Shown one piece after another: positions 1-7,049 of a stretch of DNA of 15,325 nt. The position numbers and the translations under genes are program-made. Below the pieces are notes generated by a model. That model was given only the letters and a program-made list of their open reading frames with translations, ran no database searches and was not told where the DNA came from. Within the stretch, counting starts at the first letter, position 1. Every line of letters begins with the position of its first letter. The DNA lies in contig JACUTX010000044.1 in assembly GCA_014859615.1 (NCBI GenBank), positions 1 to 15,325 of the forward strand, written 5' to 3'. This DNA comes from Desulfuromonadales bacterium. GTDB taxonomy: Bacteria > Desulfobacterota > Desulfuromonadia > Desulfuromonadales > UBA2294.

Positions 1-1
1 T

Positions 2-259
2 CGACTGTTGGTGGTGGTCGAAAAGTACCCCGACCTGAAGGCGAACCAGAATTTTCTCGACCTTCAACACCAGCTCGAAGGGACCGAAAACAGGATCAAC
101 GTCGCCCGGCAACGTTACAATGCTTCTGTGCAGACGTTCAACAGCTCGATCCGCACCTTCCCGAATAACCTGACCAACAATTTTCTGCTCCAGCTCGAAC
201 GCAAAGAACCGTTTGCGGCGGAGGCGGGGGCTGAAAAAGCACCTCAGGTGAAGTTTTAA
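2..259 (+). CDS. lemA: LemA family protein, C-terminal part (5' truncated by the window)
   Basis: The last 85 residues of a LemA-type protein are present; the reading frame is open from base 2 and the start lies upstream of the window. LemA proteins are small, usually membrane-anchored proteins with a four-helix bundle exposed outside the cytoplasmic membrane; their molecular role is unclear. What shows it: the family pattern EKYPDLKANQNFLDLQ followed by LEGTENRINVARQRYN, then a V..FN..I..FP stretch, all helical and charged. The frame ends in a short tail rich in Glu and Ala that is not conserved in the family. The TPM-domain gene follows after 3 bp. LemA next to TPM genes is a recurrent arrangement in many bacteria, so a shared envelope function is likely, though unproven. 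Identification is confident; full length cannot be judged. Confidence 0.9.
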   Translation, partial: RLLVVVEKYPDLKANQNFLDLQHQLEGTENRINVARQRYNASVQTFNSSIRTFPNNLTNNFLLQLERKEPFAAEAGAEKAPQVKF

Positions 260-262
260 ACG

Positions 263-988
263 ATGACGATACGCCGACCCCTCATCGCTCTTGCTCTTTT
301 GCTCCTTTTACCGTTTAACGTTACGGCAGTCGATCTGCCGCAACCGACCGGCTACGTCAACGATCTCGCCGGTGTTGTTTCGGCGGAGACCGAACTGAAA
401 ATCGAGCGTTTTTTACGCGATTTTGAGCAGAGCGATTCGACCCAGTTGGTGGTGTTGACGATCGATACTCTGGCAGGGGAGCCGCTGGAAGAGTACAGTC
501 TGCGCGTCGCCGAAAGCTGGAAAATCGGGCAGAAGGGGAAAGATAACGGGGCTCTGTTGCTGATCGCCAAACAGGAGCGCAAGATCCGGATCGAGGTCGG
601 TTACGGTCTCGAAGGGCGCCTGACCGATCTGCTCACCGGGCGGATCATCGATCGGGAGATATCCCCGCGTTTCAAGGGCGGGGATTACGATGGCGGTGTC
701 ATCGCAGGAGTGGTCGCCATGGCCGAGGCGGTACGGGGGGAGTATCAGGGGAGCGGCAGCCCGGTTAACCAGAAAAAGCGCAGTCCCTGGGGGTCGCTGG
801 CTCTGCTGCTGTTTCTGGGACCCGGCCTGCTGATGTTGAGTCGTGGCGGGGGTCATAGCGGTCGCGGTCGGCGTAACAGCGGTTTCTGGATCGGCGGAAT
901 GGGCGGGCGCGGTGGCTTTGGCGGCGGCAGAGGTTTTGGCGGGGGAGGTGGCGGCTTCGGTGGCGGCGGCTCGTCCGGCGGCTGGTAA
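263..988 (+). CDS. TPM-domain protein (YgcG family) with signal peptide and Gly-rich tail
   Basis: A 241-residue exported membrane-anchored protein. An N-terminal signal peptide (about residues 1-22, basic start then Leu-rich core) precedes a TPM domain at about 28-155. Recognisable pieces are the early GYVNDLAGVVS segment, QLVVLTI, the GQKGKDNGALLLIA loop, and the VGYGLEGRLTD segment, the usual hallmarks of YgcG-like TPM domains. A hydrophobic segment at about 174-191 should anchor the protein, and the last 45 or so residues are Gly-rich with scattered Phe and Arg, ending in Trp, as is common in this family. TPM domains have been reported to have phosphatase activity in plants and to act in membrane-protein quality control; the bacterial role is not settled. 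The ATG at 263 lies 3 bp after lemA, with an AGGTGAAG-like ribosome site inside the lemA end, so the genes are probably cotranscribed. Confidence 0.9.
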   Translation: MTIRRPLIALALLLLLPFNVTAVDLPQPTGYVNDLAGVVSAETELKIERFLRDFEQSDSTQLVVLTIDTLAGEPLEEYSLRVAESWKIGQKGKDNGALLLIAKQERKIRIEVGYGLEGRLTDLLTGRIIDREISPRFKGGDYDGGVIAGVVAMAEAVRGEYQGSGSPVNQKKRSPWGSLALLLFLGPGLLMLSRGGGHSGRGRRNSGFWIGGMGGRGGFGGGRGFGGGGGGFGGGGSSGGW

Positions 989-1056
989 AGCGAAAAGGCA
1001 CAAGTCCAAATCAGGCACTTGATAGAGTTTATGCAGAGCAACACCAAAGGTTAGAT

Positions 1057-1689
1057 ATGAAAAGAGCAGCAGATTTTTTCAGCGCCGACCAAAAGGGTCG
1101 AATTGAGTCGGCCGTACAGCAGGCCGAGAGCCGGACTAGCGGCGAGATCGTGCCGATGGTCATCGATGCGTCGTATGACTACCCGAGGGCCGAAATCCTC
1201 GGTGCCGGTCTCTTTTCCCTGGCGGCGGCGGTCACCCTTAGTTGGGTTTTTTTTGCTGAATCGCTCTGGCATTTTTTGTGGCTGTTTGCCGTTGGCTACT
1301 TGCCGTTTAAATTGATGATCCGCGCACTCCCGGCTTTAAAGCGACACCTCATTCATCCGGACGAAATCAGTGCGGAAGTGAGCGAAAGGGCGGTTGTCGT
1401 TTTTCTGGAGCAGGGGCTGCACCACACCCGCGATGAAACCGGGATCCTCATCTTGATCTCACTGTTTGAGCACCGGGTTTATGTTCTGGCTGATCGCGGC
1501 ATTAATGCGGTTGTCCCGACCCACCACTGGGACGGGATCGTTCAGACGATCACCGCCGGGATCCATGCAGGCGATACGTGCAACGCCCTCTGTTCGGCCA
1601 TTGCGGCCTGCGGTCAGCAGCTTGAGACACATTTTCCGGTTAAAGCCGACGACAGAGACGAACTCCCCAACCTGATTATCGAACCGTAA
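1057..1689 (+). CDS. TPM-domain protein with internal transmembrane hairpin
   Basis: A 210-residue protein related to the TPM/YgcG family but built differently from its upstream neighbour. There is no signal peptide. The N-terminal TPM part (about residues 8-42, with SRTSGEIVPMVI) is interrupted by two hydrophobic segments at about 47-66 and 69-87, and the TPM fold resumes from about 100 (ETGILILISLFEHRVYVLAD, then GINAVVPTHHW). The C-terminal part is charged and ends NLIIEP. Proteins of this second type commonly sit next to lemA and a YgcG-type gene, as here, which supports one operon of three interacting envelope proteins. The ATG at 1057 has AAAGG seven bases upstream, and the 68-bp gap after the previous gene shows no terminator. 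Two Cys residues late in the protein (in the CNALC segment) have no evident partner motif. Function is unknown beyond the family. Confidence 0.82.
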   Translation: MKRAADFFSADQKGRIESAVQQAESRTSGEIVPMVIDASYDYPRAEILGAGLFSLAAAVTLSWVFFAESLWHFLWLFAVGYLPFKLMIRALPALKRHLIHPDEISAEVSERAVVVFLEQGLHHTRDETGILILISLFEHRVYVLADRGINAVVPTHHWDGIVQTITAGIHAGDTCNALCSAIAACGQQLETHFPVKADDRDELPNLIIEP

Positions 1690-1741
1690 CTCCCGATCGC
1701 TGCGGCACAGTTTTTGTCAGTCCCTGTTGAAAGAGATCCTT

Positions 1742-2068
1742 ATGAAAAAGTGCCCTTTTTGTGCCGAAGAGATTCAGGACGCCGCGATCAAGTGCAAGCA
1801 TTGCGGTGAATTTCTAACCGGTTCCAAGGAAATGGTCTTTACTGAAGAGAAGCCCCCCTGGTATTTCCGCACCGGATTTATCGTTATCGCCCTGTTGAGC
1901 GTCGGGCCGCTCGCGTTGCCGCTCCTCTGGTGGCGTCCGAACACCTCGCCGCAGTGGAAAATCGGGATCACCCTCGGCATCCTTGCCCTGAGCTGGCTCT
2001 TCTATCTGATTACGATGGAATCTTTACGGGCGATTCAGGAGTATTATCTGCTGCTTGAAAGTCTGTAA
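1742..2068 (+). CDS. Small zinc-ribbon membrane protein
   Basis: A 108-residue protein beginning with a zinc ribbon of the short bacterial type: CPFC at residues 4-7 and CKHC at 18-21, four Cys for one metal. A polar linker follows, then two transmembrane segments at about 45-63 and 72-91 and a helical cytoplasmic end. I chose the ATG at 1742, directly before the ribbon and preceded by GAAAGAG, over an in-frame TTG at 1727 that would add five residues. Such ribbon-plus-membrane proteins are widespread and mostly uncharacterised; the ribbon probably binds a protein or nucleic acid partner at the membrane. The gene follows the TPM pair after 52 bp without a clear terminator, so it may belong to the same transcript, although a link in function is not shown. 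It converges with the small regulator gene at 2105. Confidence 0.8.
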   Translation: MKKCPFCAEEIQDAAIKCKHCGEFLTGSKEMVFTEEKPPWYFRTGFIVIALLSVGPLALPLLWWRPNTSPQWKIGITLGILALSWLFYLITMESLRAIQEYYLLLESL

Positions 2069-2104
2069 GGCCTTACTGGATTACTGGACATGTTTGAAAT
2101 AAAT

Positions 2105-2281
2105 TTATGCCAGAGTCCAGAAGCAACGTCTGGGGGAGACAATCTTTTCTTCCTTTTTCAGTTGTGCCATTGCCTTGTCTACGGCCTTGCGATCAAGGCC
2201 GCCAAGTTCAGCAATTTTTCCGGCGTTAAGCGCCCCCCCTTCGGCGCGCATGACTTCAAGAATCTTTTCAGTAATATCCAT
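2105..2281 (-). CDS. 58-residue winged-helix DNA-binding protein
   Basis: A short gene read on the minus strand from ATG at 2281 to TAA at 2105, preceded by a strong ribosome site (AAAGGAG at about 2289-2295). The product starts MDITEKILEVMR, continues with AGKIAELGGLDRKAVDKAM as a helix-turn-helix, and ends with LKKEEKIVSPRRCFW, the beta wing. This is a minimal MarR/ArsR-like winged-helix unit. Very similar 55-65 residue proteins are, from memory, common in Geobacter and Desulfovibrio, where they carry MarR-type labels and no proven target. It lies in the same direction as the secretion operon and just downstream of that operon's terminator hairpin, so it is probably transcribed on its own or by readthrough. 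A longer open frame on the plus strand over the same bases lacks a ribosome site and protein-like sequence. Target and inducer are unknown. Confidence 0.82.
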   Translation of the reverse strand: MDITEKILEVMRAEGGALNAGKIAELGGLDRKAVDKAMAQLKKEEKIVSPRRCFWTLA

Positions 2282-2402
2282 GTCTCTTCTCCTTTAGAAA
2301 ATCACTTCTTTCAAACGGTTCGTTACCAGATCTGGGTGGCGGAATCAATTGTGACAGCGAGCGTTGCTCTTAACCAGTTAAACTTCTCTTTCAAGATGTC
2401 GT

Positions 2403-2436
2403 AAGGGTGGCGAAGAGAGATTTCTTCGCCACCCTT
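2403..2436 (-). terminator. Hairpin terminator at the end of the secretion operon
   Basis: A perfect 14-bp stem (AAGGGTGGCGAAGA paired with its complement) around a 6-base loop lies 26 bp after the gspG stop codon. On the minus strand no long U-run follows, while on the plus strand a T/G-rich stretch follows the stem. It most likely ends or stabilises the operon mRNA; the weak U-tract keeps confidence moderate. Confidence 0.6.
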
Positions 2437-2462
2437 TGTGGTTTGTGTTTTTATACCAGCTG

Positions 2463-3020
2463 TTACTTCACCCGGATACCGATATCGTCACCGAGGGTCG
2501 AGATTGAGAAGACCGGGGTATCAACCGTGCCGTTCGGTCCGGCGGACAAGACAAAAACAGCTCTGCCATCGAGGGCAAACTGGTCAGCAGCCATGATGTA
2601 GGCATTCCCCCATGGATCTGTCGTCACGACCGGCAAATAAGGTCCTTTGTAGAGCGTAGGGTTGTAGCACCCTTCATCGTCAAGCGCGAAGACGTCGCTC
2701 ATTAAAACAGTTACGCCGGTGTTATAAGCCATGGCGGCAAGCCCTTGCGGCAGAGTCCCCTGTCCGTTTATCAGGGTCGTGTTCGGGCCGCAATCAGCAC
2801 CGGAAAGATTTGGCCAGACGCCGAGATCTTTACGGAAGGTCAGTACTGCCGAGCTGATCGATTTGGCATCGGCTTCAGCGCGGGCCAATTTGGCTTCGTC
2901 GATCTGGCTGAAGATCATCGGTGTCAGAATCCCGGCCAAAATGGCGAGGATCGCGACGATGACGATGACTTCAATGAGTGTGAAACCGGCATTGTTTCTC
3001 AGACGTGCGATAACTTTCAT
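2463..3020 (-). CDS. gspG: Type II secretion major pseudopilin, GspG/OxpG-like
   Basis: A 185-residue prepilin. The leader ends at Gly12, followed by FTLIEV with Phe13 as the new N-terminal residue and Glu17 as the conserved Glu at +5, then a hydrophobic helix to about residue 37. A GspG fold follows: an amphipathic helix, GPYL at about 126-129, the DPWGNAY signature at about 135-141 and a C-terminal loop with SAGPNGTVDT and GDDIGI, the region that binds calcium in GspG proteins. Two Cys (77 and 118) may form a disulfide. At 185 residues it is longer than the usual 140-150, because of an insertion around 72-120. It forms the pseudopilus inside the secretin. An AGGAGG ribosome site sits 4 bases before ATG. 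It is the last gene of the operon and separated by 105 bp from the secretin gene, unlike the tightly packed genes before it; it may have its own promoter or a processed mRNA. It resembles OxpG of Geobacter from memory. Confidence 0.88.
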   Translation of the reverse strand: MKVIARLRNNAGFTLIEVIVIVAILAILAGILTPMIFSQIDEAKLARAEADAKSISSAVLTFRKDLGVWPNLSGADCGPNTTLINGQGTLPQGLAAMAYNTGVTVLMSDVFALDDEGCYNPTLYKGPYLPVVTTDPWGNAYIMAADQFALDGRAVFVLSAGPNGTVDTPVFSISTLGDDIGIRVK

Positions 3021-3125
3021 AATACCTCCTGATGGTTGGTTCTGCCATGTTGACAGTTATATTGCAGATTTTTCAATTAAAACAGTCGGCCGTGTTATTT
3101 CGAGCGTATTGCAGCTTTATGCGCG

Positions 3126-4718
3126 TCACTGTTCCATCAGCCGATTGACATACTGATTGATCCCCTTGCTCCCCCAGAGGCGGTTTTCGTGTTCGGTTCG
3201 GACCGCCTCGATGACATCGCTGCTGAGGATATAGGGGGTGAGAAATATCACCAGTTCGGTCTTTCTTTTTATCTGGGTATGGTTTGAGAACAACCACCCG
3301 AGGAACGGAATGTCGCCGAGGAGCGGGATCCCCCGTTTGACGTTGCTGATCTTGTCCGAAATAAGCCCGCCGATGACCATCGTCTGACCGGATTGAACAT
3401 CAACCATGGTGTCGATCTCACGCACGGTGATGACCGGCTTGCTGCTCTTGCCGTCCGGGGATTGTGAAACTTCCTTTACTTCAGTGATACTCGGATGGAC
3501 CTGCATGCTGATGCGGCCGCTGGCAGCGATATTCGGGGTGACGTCGAGGAACAGTCCGACTTCGTCGATCTGCGGGGTGTTGATGACGATATCAGTCGGC
3601 GAGTTGATGTTGCCGCGAAGGATCGATTGCACCCAGGTGACCTCGTTGGTGGTCAGCTTGATCACGGCCTTCTGATTATTGAGGGTCGAGATCTTCGGAC
3701 TGGAGAGCATGTTGATCCCCCCCTGCTCCTTGAAGGTATCGAGCAGGAGTGTGAAGTCACTGGTGTTGATATCGAGCACAAAAACATTCGACAGATTGGT
3801 CGGGGTTAAATTCTGCGAGATCGAAAATTTGTGCGCCTTATCGAGGAAGGTTTTCCAGTCTATCCCCAGGGAGAACTCGTCATTCAATTCGATCTCGACA
3901 ATGTGGGCCTGAATCAGGACCTGGCGTCTGATCTCCTGCTCAATGTTCAAAAGATAAGAACTGACAATTTCGATGGTTTGCGCCGGGGCGGTCACCTGGA
4001 TGATACCGGCCAGCTGATTGGTGACGATACTGACCCCTGAATTGCCAGCGGCTTTTTTATCCGGACCGTAGGTAATCGATTCAATCCCTTTGATGATTTC
4101 GCCCCAGAAGTCGCTCCCGCCGAATGTGGTGACCGTAACGTTCCCGTTCCCTCCGGATGTGATGCTGCTCGACGATGAAGAGCCGCCGTCCGAAGAAGAA
4201 GAACGGCTGCTACCCGAACTGGCCGAAATAGAGGCATTCGTGGTGCTGCTGGAGGTCCGTTTATCCTTCAGGTAGTTGACCACGAAACTTTGTGTGACCA
4301 TTTTGGCCGGTCCGACCACAATCATGTTGTCTTCTACCTTGGCGCTGTAGCCGAGCGGGCGAAGCATGGTGAACAAAAGATCGCCTAACGGCCTGTTCTT
4401 GACGTTGATTGTAACGCGACCGCTGACGCCGCTCTCCGGGACAATCGGGATCGGGCTATCCTTTGAAAGGATCGCCAGCGCCTCTTTCAATTCGACATTT
4501 TTTAAGGCCAACGAAAACAGCCCCTGATTGATCGCGCTGCTTGAATCTGCGGTCACCGCGTCCGGAGTCGGGGAGGGGAGGGGAGCCTTTGACGGAACAC
4601 CGACAAAATCGGGCGCCGCCAGAGTGTCGTCGATCCGTGGGGCTCGAAGTGGCGTGCAGCCGGCCAGGAGCAAGGCTGGAACCAGAAGGGACAATACCAT
4701 CCATTGATAACTCTTCAT
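3126..4718 (-). CDS. Outer-membrane secretin lipoprotein of the MshL/PilQ/GspD superfamily
   Basis: A 530-residue secretin that forms the outer-membrane gate. A lipoprotein signal peptide ends at LLLAGC with Cys21. A Pro-rich linker leads to an STN/N0 domain (about 66-138: LFSLALKNVELKEALAIL through MIVVGPA). A second small domain (about 142-265) is broken by a Ser-rich stretch at 155-190. The secretin barrel domain follows (about 266-498), with GGINMLSSPKISTLNNQKA, GEVGLF-like strand DEVGLFLDVTPNI, and the signature around VIGGLISD and GIPLLGDIPFLGWLF, ending LVIFLTPYIL. It is shorter than GspD (about 650) because the N2/N3 repeats are missing, as in MshL. I chose ATG 4718, with GGGAG upstream and directly before the signal peptide, over the in-frame ATG at 4742, which overlaps the preceding gene and lacks a ribosome site. 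It follows the MshK-like gene by 13 bp. Being a lipoprotein, it may need no separate pilotin. Confidence 0.92.
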   Translation of the reverse strand: MKSYQWMVLSLLVPALLLAGCTPLRAPRIDDTLAAPDFVGVPSKAPLPSPTPDAVTADSSSAINQGLFSLALKNVELKEALAILSKDSPIPIVPESGVSGRVTINVKNRPLGDLLFTMLRPLGYSAKVEDNMIVVGPAKMVTQSFVVNYLKDKRTSSSTTNASISASSGSSRSSSSDGGSSSSSSITSGGNGNVTVTTFGGSDFWGEIIKGIESITYGPDKKAAGNSGVSIVTNQLAGIIQVTAPAQTIEIVSSYLLNIEQEIRRQVLIQAHIVEIELNDEFSLGIDWKTFLDKAHKFSISQNLTPTNLSNVFVLDINTSDFTLLLDTFKEQGGINMLSSPKISTLNNQKAVIKLTTNEVTWVQSILRGNINSPTDIVINTPQIDEVGLFLDVTPNIAASGRISMQVHPSITEVKEVSQSPDGKSSKPVITVREIDTMVDVQSGQTMVIGGLISDKISNVKRGIPLLGDIPFLGWLFSNHTQIKRKTELVIFLTPYILSSDVIEAVRTEHENRLWGSKGINQYVNRLMEQ

Positions 4719-4731
4719 TGTTCTCCCTGCC

Positions 4732-5109
4732 TTAATTTTCATGGAATAATTCGATTCTGCGGCGTCCGGCACCGTCTTCGATAATGATGGAGTAAAGAGC
4801 AATTTCGCGGATGAGGGTCTTTCCGACTTTTCCACCGGCTGTGACCAGTTGTCCGTTAAAAAGAGCCTGATAGATGCCGTTACGGACAAAAATTCCCTGA
4901 AGTCCCTGACTGTCTGCCGCGCGCTCCCGTTTCTGGTTCTGCGCTGAGGCGCGATTCGATCTGCCCGCGGCGGGAGAAACATAGCGGAACGGGTCACGCA
5001 GCCATTGGACCTCGTCGACGGCGGTGGCTGCCGCGCTGGCAGCCCCTCCGGTTGTCAGCAGCAACCAGAAGAGAGAGATCCCGAACATAACTATTTTTTT
5101 AACGGACAT
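4732..5109 (-). CDS. MshK/PilP/GspC-like periplasmic assembly protein
   Basis: A 125-residue exported protein. A signal peptide or N-terminal anchor (about residues 5-26, ending near ASAAA) is followed by LRDPFRY at 37-43, a basic low-complexity linker, and a small beta domain (70-122) containing LQGIFVRNGIYQALFNGQLV and IRRIEL-like end strands. The pattern of DPFR, then GIF..N..QALFNGQ.V..G, then a short dG...I.L end is that of MshK and of the PilP/GspC HR domain, which binds the N0 domain of the secretin and connects it to the inner-membrane complex. I set the start at ATG 5109, which has GAGG upstream and sits in an 11-bp overlap with the end of the PilO-like gene; longer in-frame starts would place basic, non-signal-like residues before the signal peptide. 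The position between PilO-like and secretin genes agrees with the msh order I-J-K-L. Confidence 0.78.
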   Translation of the reverse strand: MSVKKIVMFGISLFWLLLTTGGAASAAATAVDEVQWLRDPFRYVSPAAGRSNRASAQNQKRERAADSQGLQGIFVRNGIYQALFNGQLVTAGGKVGKTLIREIALYSIIIEDGAGRRRIELFHEN

Positions 5110-5599
5110 GAGCGGCCTCAACTGAATAAAGGTCGAAGGTGATCGACGCCCCGAGTTTTTTTTCACCCGGCAGAAGGTCAATTTCGACGATTTTTTTACG
5201 CGCATCAAGTTGCTGTGCCCGGTCGATGTACTCGGCGATCTGCCGGAAGCTTCCGGTCAATACGACTTGCAGTCGATCGACTTTCAAGTCGCTGCTCTTC
5301 TTACCCCTTCGACCGGTCTGTAGCTGCTCACCTGCGCGCCTGGTGGTGACCTCATGCTCGCGAATATTTGTCTGCCGGGCACAGTCGTAGAGCTCTTCAG
5401 TGAAGGCCGCAACGTCGGCTGCGGTGGCATAATCATTTTCCAGACTGAGCGCTTCGGCAGCCCCCTGTTGCAGGATCTCTTGTTCGGATTGTAGACGCAA
5501 CAGTTCTTTTTGCAGTTGCGTCGTTTCATTCTGCCGGTTCAGATAAAATCCCCCCGCCAGAATCAGGCTGATCACGGTGAAGACAATAATATTTTTCAT
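5099..5599 (-). CDS. PilO/MshJ-like inner-membrane assembly protein
   Basis: A 166-residue bitopic membrane protein: one transmembrane helix at about 4-20, a coiled coil rich in Gln, Glu and Leu at about 25-57, and a ferredoxin-like alpha/beta domain with LQVVLTGSFRQIAEYIDRAQ and a final strand ending near ITFDLYSVE. This is the architecture of PilO, MshJ and GspM, which dimerise with the PilN-type partner and link the cytoplasmic ring to the periplasmic secretin connector. The ATG at 5599 overlaps the TGA of the PilM/PilN gene in an ATGA, so translation is coupled; a longer in-frame start at 5635 would lie wholly inside that gene. A single Cys at 73 is notable for a periplasmic domain but has no partner in the protein. 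The assignment rests on architecture and position more than on strong signature residues. Confidence 0.78.
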   Translation of the reverse strand: MKNIIVFTVISLILAGGFYLNRQNETTQLQKELLRLQSEQEILQQGAAEALSLENDYATAADVAAFTEELYDCARQTNIREHEVTTRRAGEQLQTGRRGKKSSDLKVDRLQVVLTGSFRQIAEYIDRAQQLDARKKIVEIDLLPGEKKLGASITFDLYSVEAAHVR

Positions 5600-7044
5600 A
5601 ATCTGCTCTTCTTCTGCGCGGAACCGGTTTGACAATTCACCGTAATCTTGATCAATCTCTTTTCGTTGGCCTGCAGGATGGAAAGATTCGGTTCCTTATT
5701 GCAATTCAGATAATCCGAATTATCGAGGGTCGACATCAGAGAGGTGAAAATCTGCTCATTCTTCCAGGGTGTTTCGTGTTTAATCACGGCGACGATCTCA
5801 AGGGAGCCGGATTTTTCACCCTGTCGAAACTTGAGAGAATCGAGCTGAACCTCACGGGGGAGCTGATCGGCCATCTCACCGAAAATCGTATAGAACGGGG
5901 GGGCTGGCTGGTCGAGTTGTTTGAGGAATTTGAGGCTATCGAGGCGATTTTGGTTGGCTGTGGCTTGCACTTGCAGAAATTGCAGCTCGGACTCCCTTTT
6001 GCTTAACTGTTTTTTTAAATCCCAGATGCCGAATTGAGTGACAAGACCGGCAGTGATGAGTAGCAGAACGATAAAAGCTCCGACCGCCATAATTTTCGCC
6101 CCGGTGCTGATCCAGACCGGGTTGCTGATTTCAGCCGGGATAAAGTTGACGAGGGTGTTCTGCCGCAGGGCGTTGATTAAGCCGGACAGCGGTGTGTAGG
6201 GGCGACTTTCAGAAATCTGCCCGGCGAGCAAATCGAGCGAAACAACTTCAATATCCATGGCGTCGATCAACGATTCTTCAAGTCCCGCCAGATCTGACCC
6301 GGGGCCGCAAAGCCAGACTTTCTCGACCGGAAAGAGCGGATTCATGCGCATATACTGCGAATAGAGACCGTGAATCAGGTTGAGTATGGCGAAAAGCCGG
6401 CGCTTGAGTTCCCGTCCGCTGTCCGCTTCGTCCTCCTCTTCAAGCTCTCTGCCGGAGTCCTGAATGGTGACTGTTTCAAAATGGAGGAGTTCGGTAGAAG
6501 ATAAAAAGGTCGCCGTAACCGTCTCACGATTGATGTCGAAGATGACCTGAGCCTGCAGGATGTCTTTGCGCTGCGGCTCAAAGGCAGCGAGAGTCGCCTG
6601 CAGCCCTGTCGAGACGGACGCGAGCTTGATCCCGGCCTCTTTGAACTGCTGCAGCAGCCGGATGATCGTCCCCCTTGGAATCTGTTCGGCCAGGTAAACA
6701 TCTTTGTCTTGCTGAGGGGCGAGTGGGGTCAGGCGGAAAATCGGATCCTTCTCGCCGGTAGTCGACGAGATCCCCCGTTCTATAATCTTCTTCACGTCGT
6801 TAATCGGCATCTCTTGCAGGTGATAACTGCTCAGCTTCACCTGCTCGGTGGCGATCAAAAGGTGGGCATGGAGAGGCTTTCGTCCACTCTTGGCCGTAAG
6901 GGCGGCTATCAGATTCTTGAGTGTATTGCCTCCTTCCAGCGGGCCGGGGAGAATACTCTCCGCATAAATCTCCCCCCCTTCTGAAATCAGGGCACGGAGC
7001 TCACTCCCCCTCTGATCGATAAATAATTGGGGCTGATCTTTCAT
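5596..7044 (-). CDS. PilM-PilN fusion protein (MshI/GspL-like)
   Basis: A 482-residue protein joining two functions. Residues 1-310 form a cytoplasmic actin-like domain of PilM/GspL type (opening LFIDQRGSELRALI, later AQVIFDINRETVTATF and VEKVWLCGPGSDLAGL, the typical strand-turn segments). A transmembrane helix at about 317-337 follows, then a coiled coil (about 341-372) and a PilN-like periplasmic domain (about 375-470), with LPREVQLDSLKFRQG resembling the PilN pattern of P..v.L.sl. The domain order is that of MshI and GspL. The cytoplasmic part recruits the ATPase, and the periplasmic part pairs with the PilO-like product of the next gene. The start at 7044 is 5 bp after the pseudopilin stop and has only a weak ribosome site, consistent with translational coupling. 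A small imperfect internal repeat, DSGREL at 196-201 and 208-213, flanks an acidic run. Fusion rather than separate PilM and PilN is confident from the single open frame. Confidence 0.82.
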   Translation of the reverse strand: MKDQPQLFIDQRGSELRALISEGGEIYAESILPGPLEGGNTLKNLIAALTAKSGRKPLHAHLLIATEQVKLSSYHLQEMPINDVKKIIERGISSTTGEKDPIFRLTPLAPQQDKDVYLAEQIPRGTIIRLLQQFKEAGIKLASVSTGLQATLAAFEPQRKDILQAQVIFDINRETVTATFLSSTELLHFETVTIQDSGRELEEEDEADSGRELKRRLFAILNLIHGLYSQYMRMNPLFPVEKVWLCGPGSDLAGLEESLIDAMDIEVVSLDLLAGQISESRPYTPLSGLINALRQNTLVNFIPAEISNPVWISTGAKIMAVGAFIVLLLITAGLVTQFGIWDLKKQLSKRESELQFLQVQATANQNRLDSLKFLKQLDQPAPPFYTIFGEMADQLPREVQLDSLKFRQGEKSGSLEIVAVIKHETPWKNEQIFTSLMSTLDNSDYLNCNKEPNLSILQANEKRLIKITVNCQTGSAQKKSRL

Positions 7045-7049
7045 ACGAT

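Noticed and set aside
413..1018. 201-codon open frame on the minus strand, antisense to the TPM gene
   Set aside because: It mirrors the Gly-rich coding of the TPM gene (Pro/Ala-rich product), lacks a ribosome site and resembles no protein family.
2073..2088. Tandem 8-bp repeat TTACTGGA
   Set aside because: Only two copies between convergent genes, too short to call an element.
2090..2404. 104-codon open frame on the plus strand
   Set aside because: It covers the antisense of the winged-helix gene, has no ribosome site, and its product is not protein-like, whereas the minus strand gives a clean 58-residue protein with a strong ribosome site.
6395..6460. DSGREL repeat in the PilM-PilN fusion as a recent duplication
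   Set aside because: The codons of the two copies differ, and the segment is in a variable acidic loop, so there is no sign of recent duplication.
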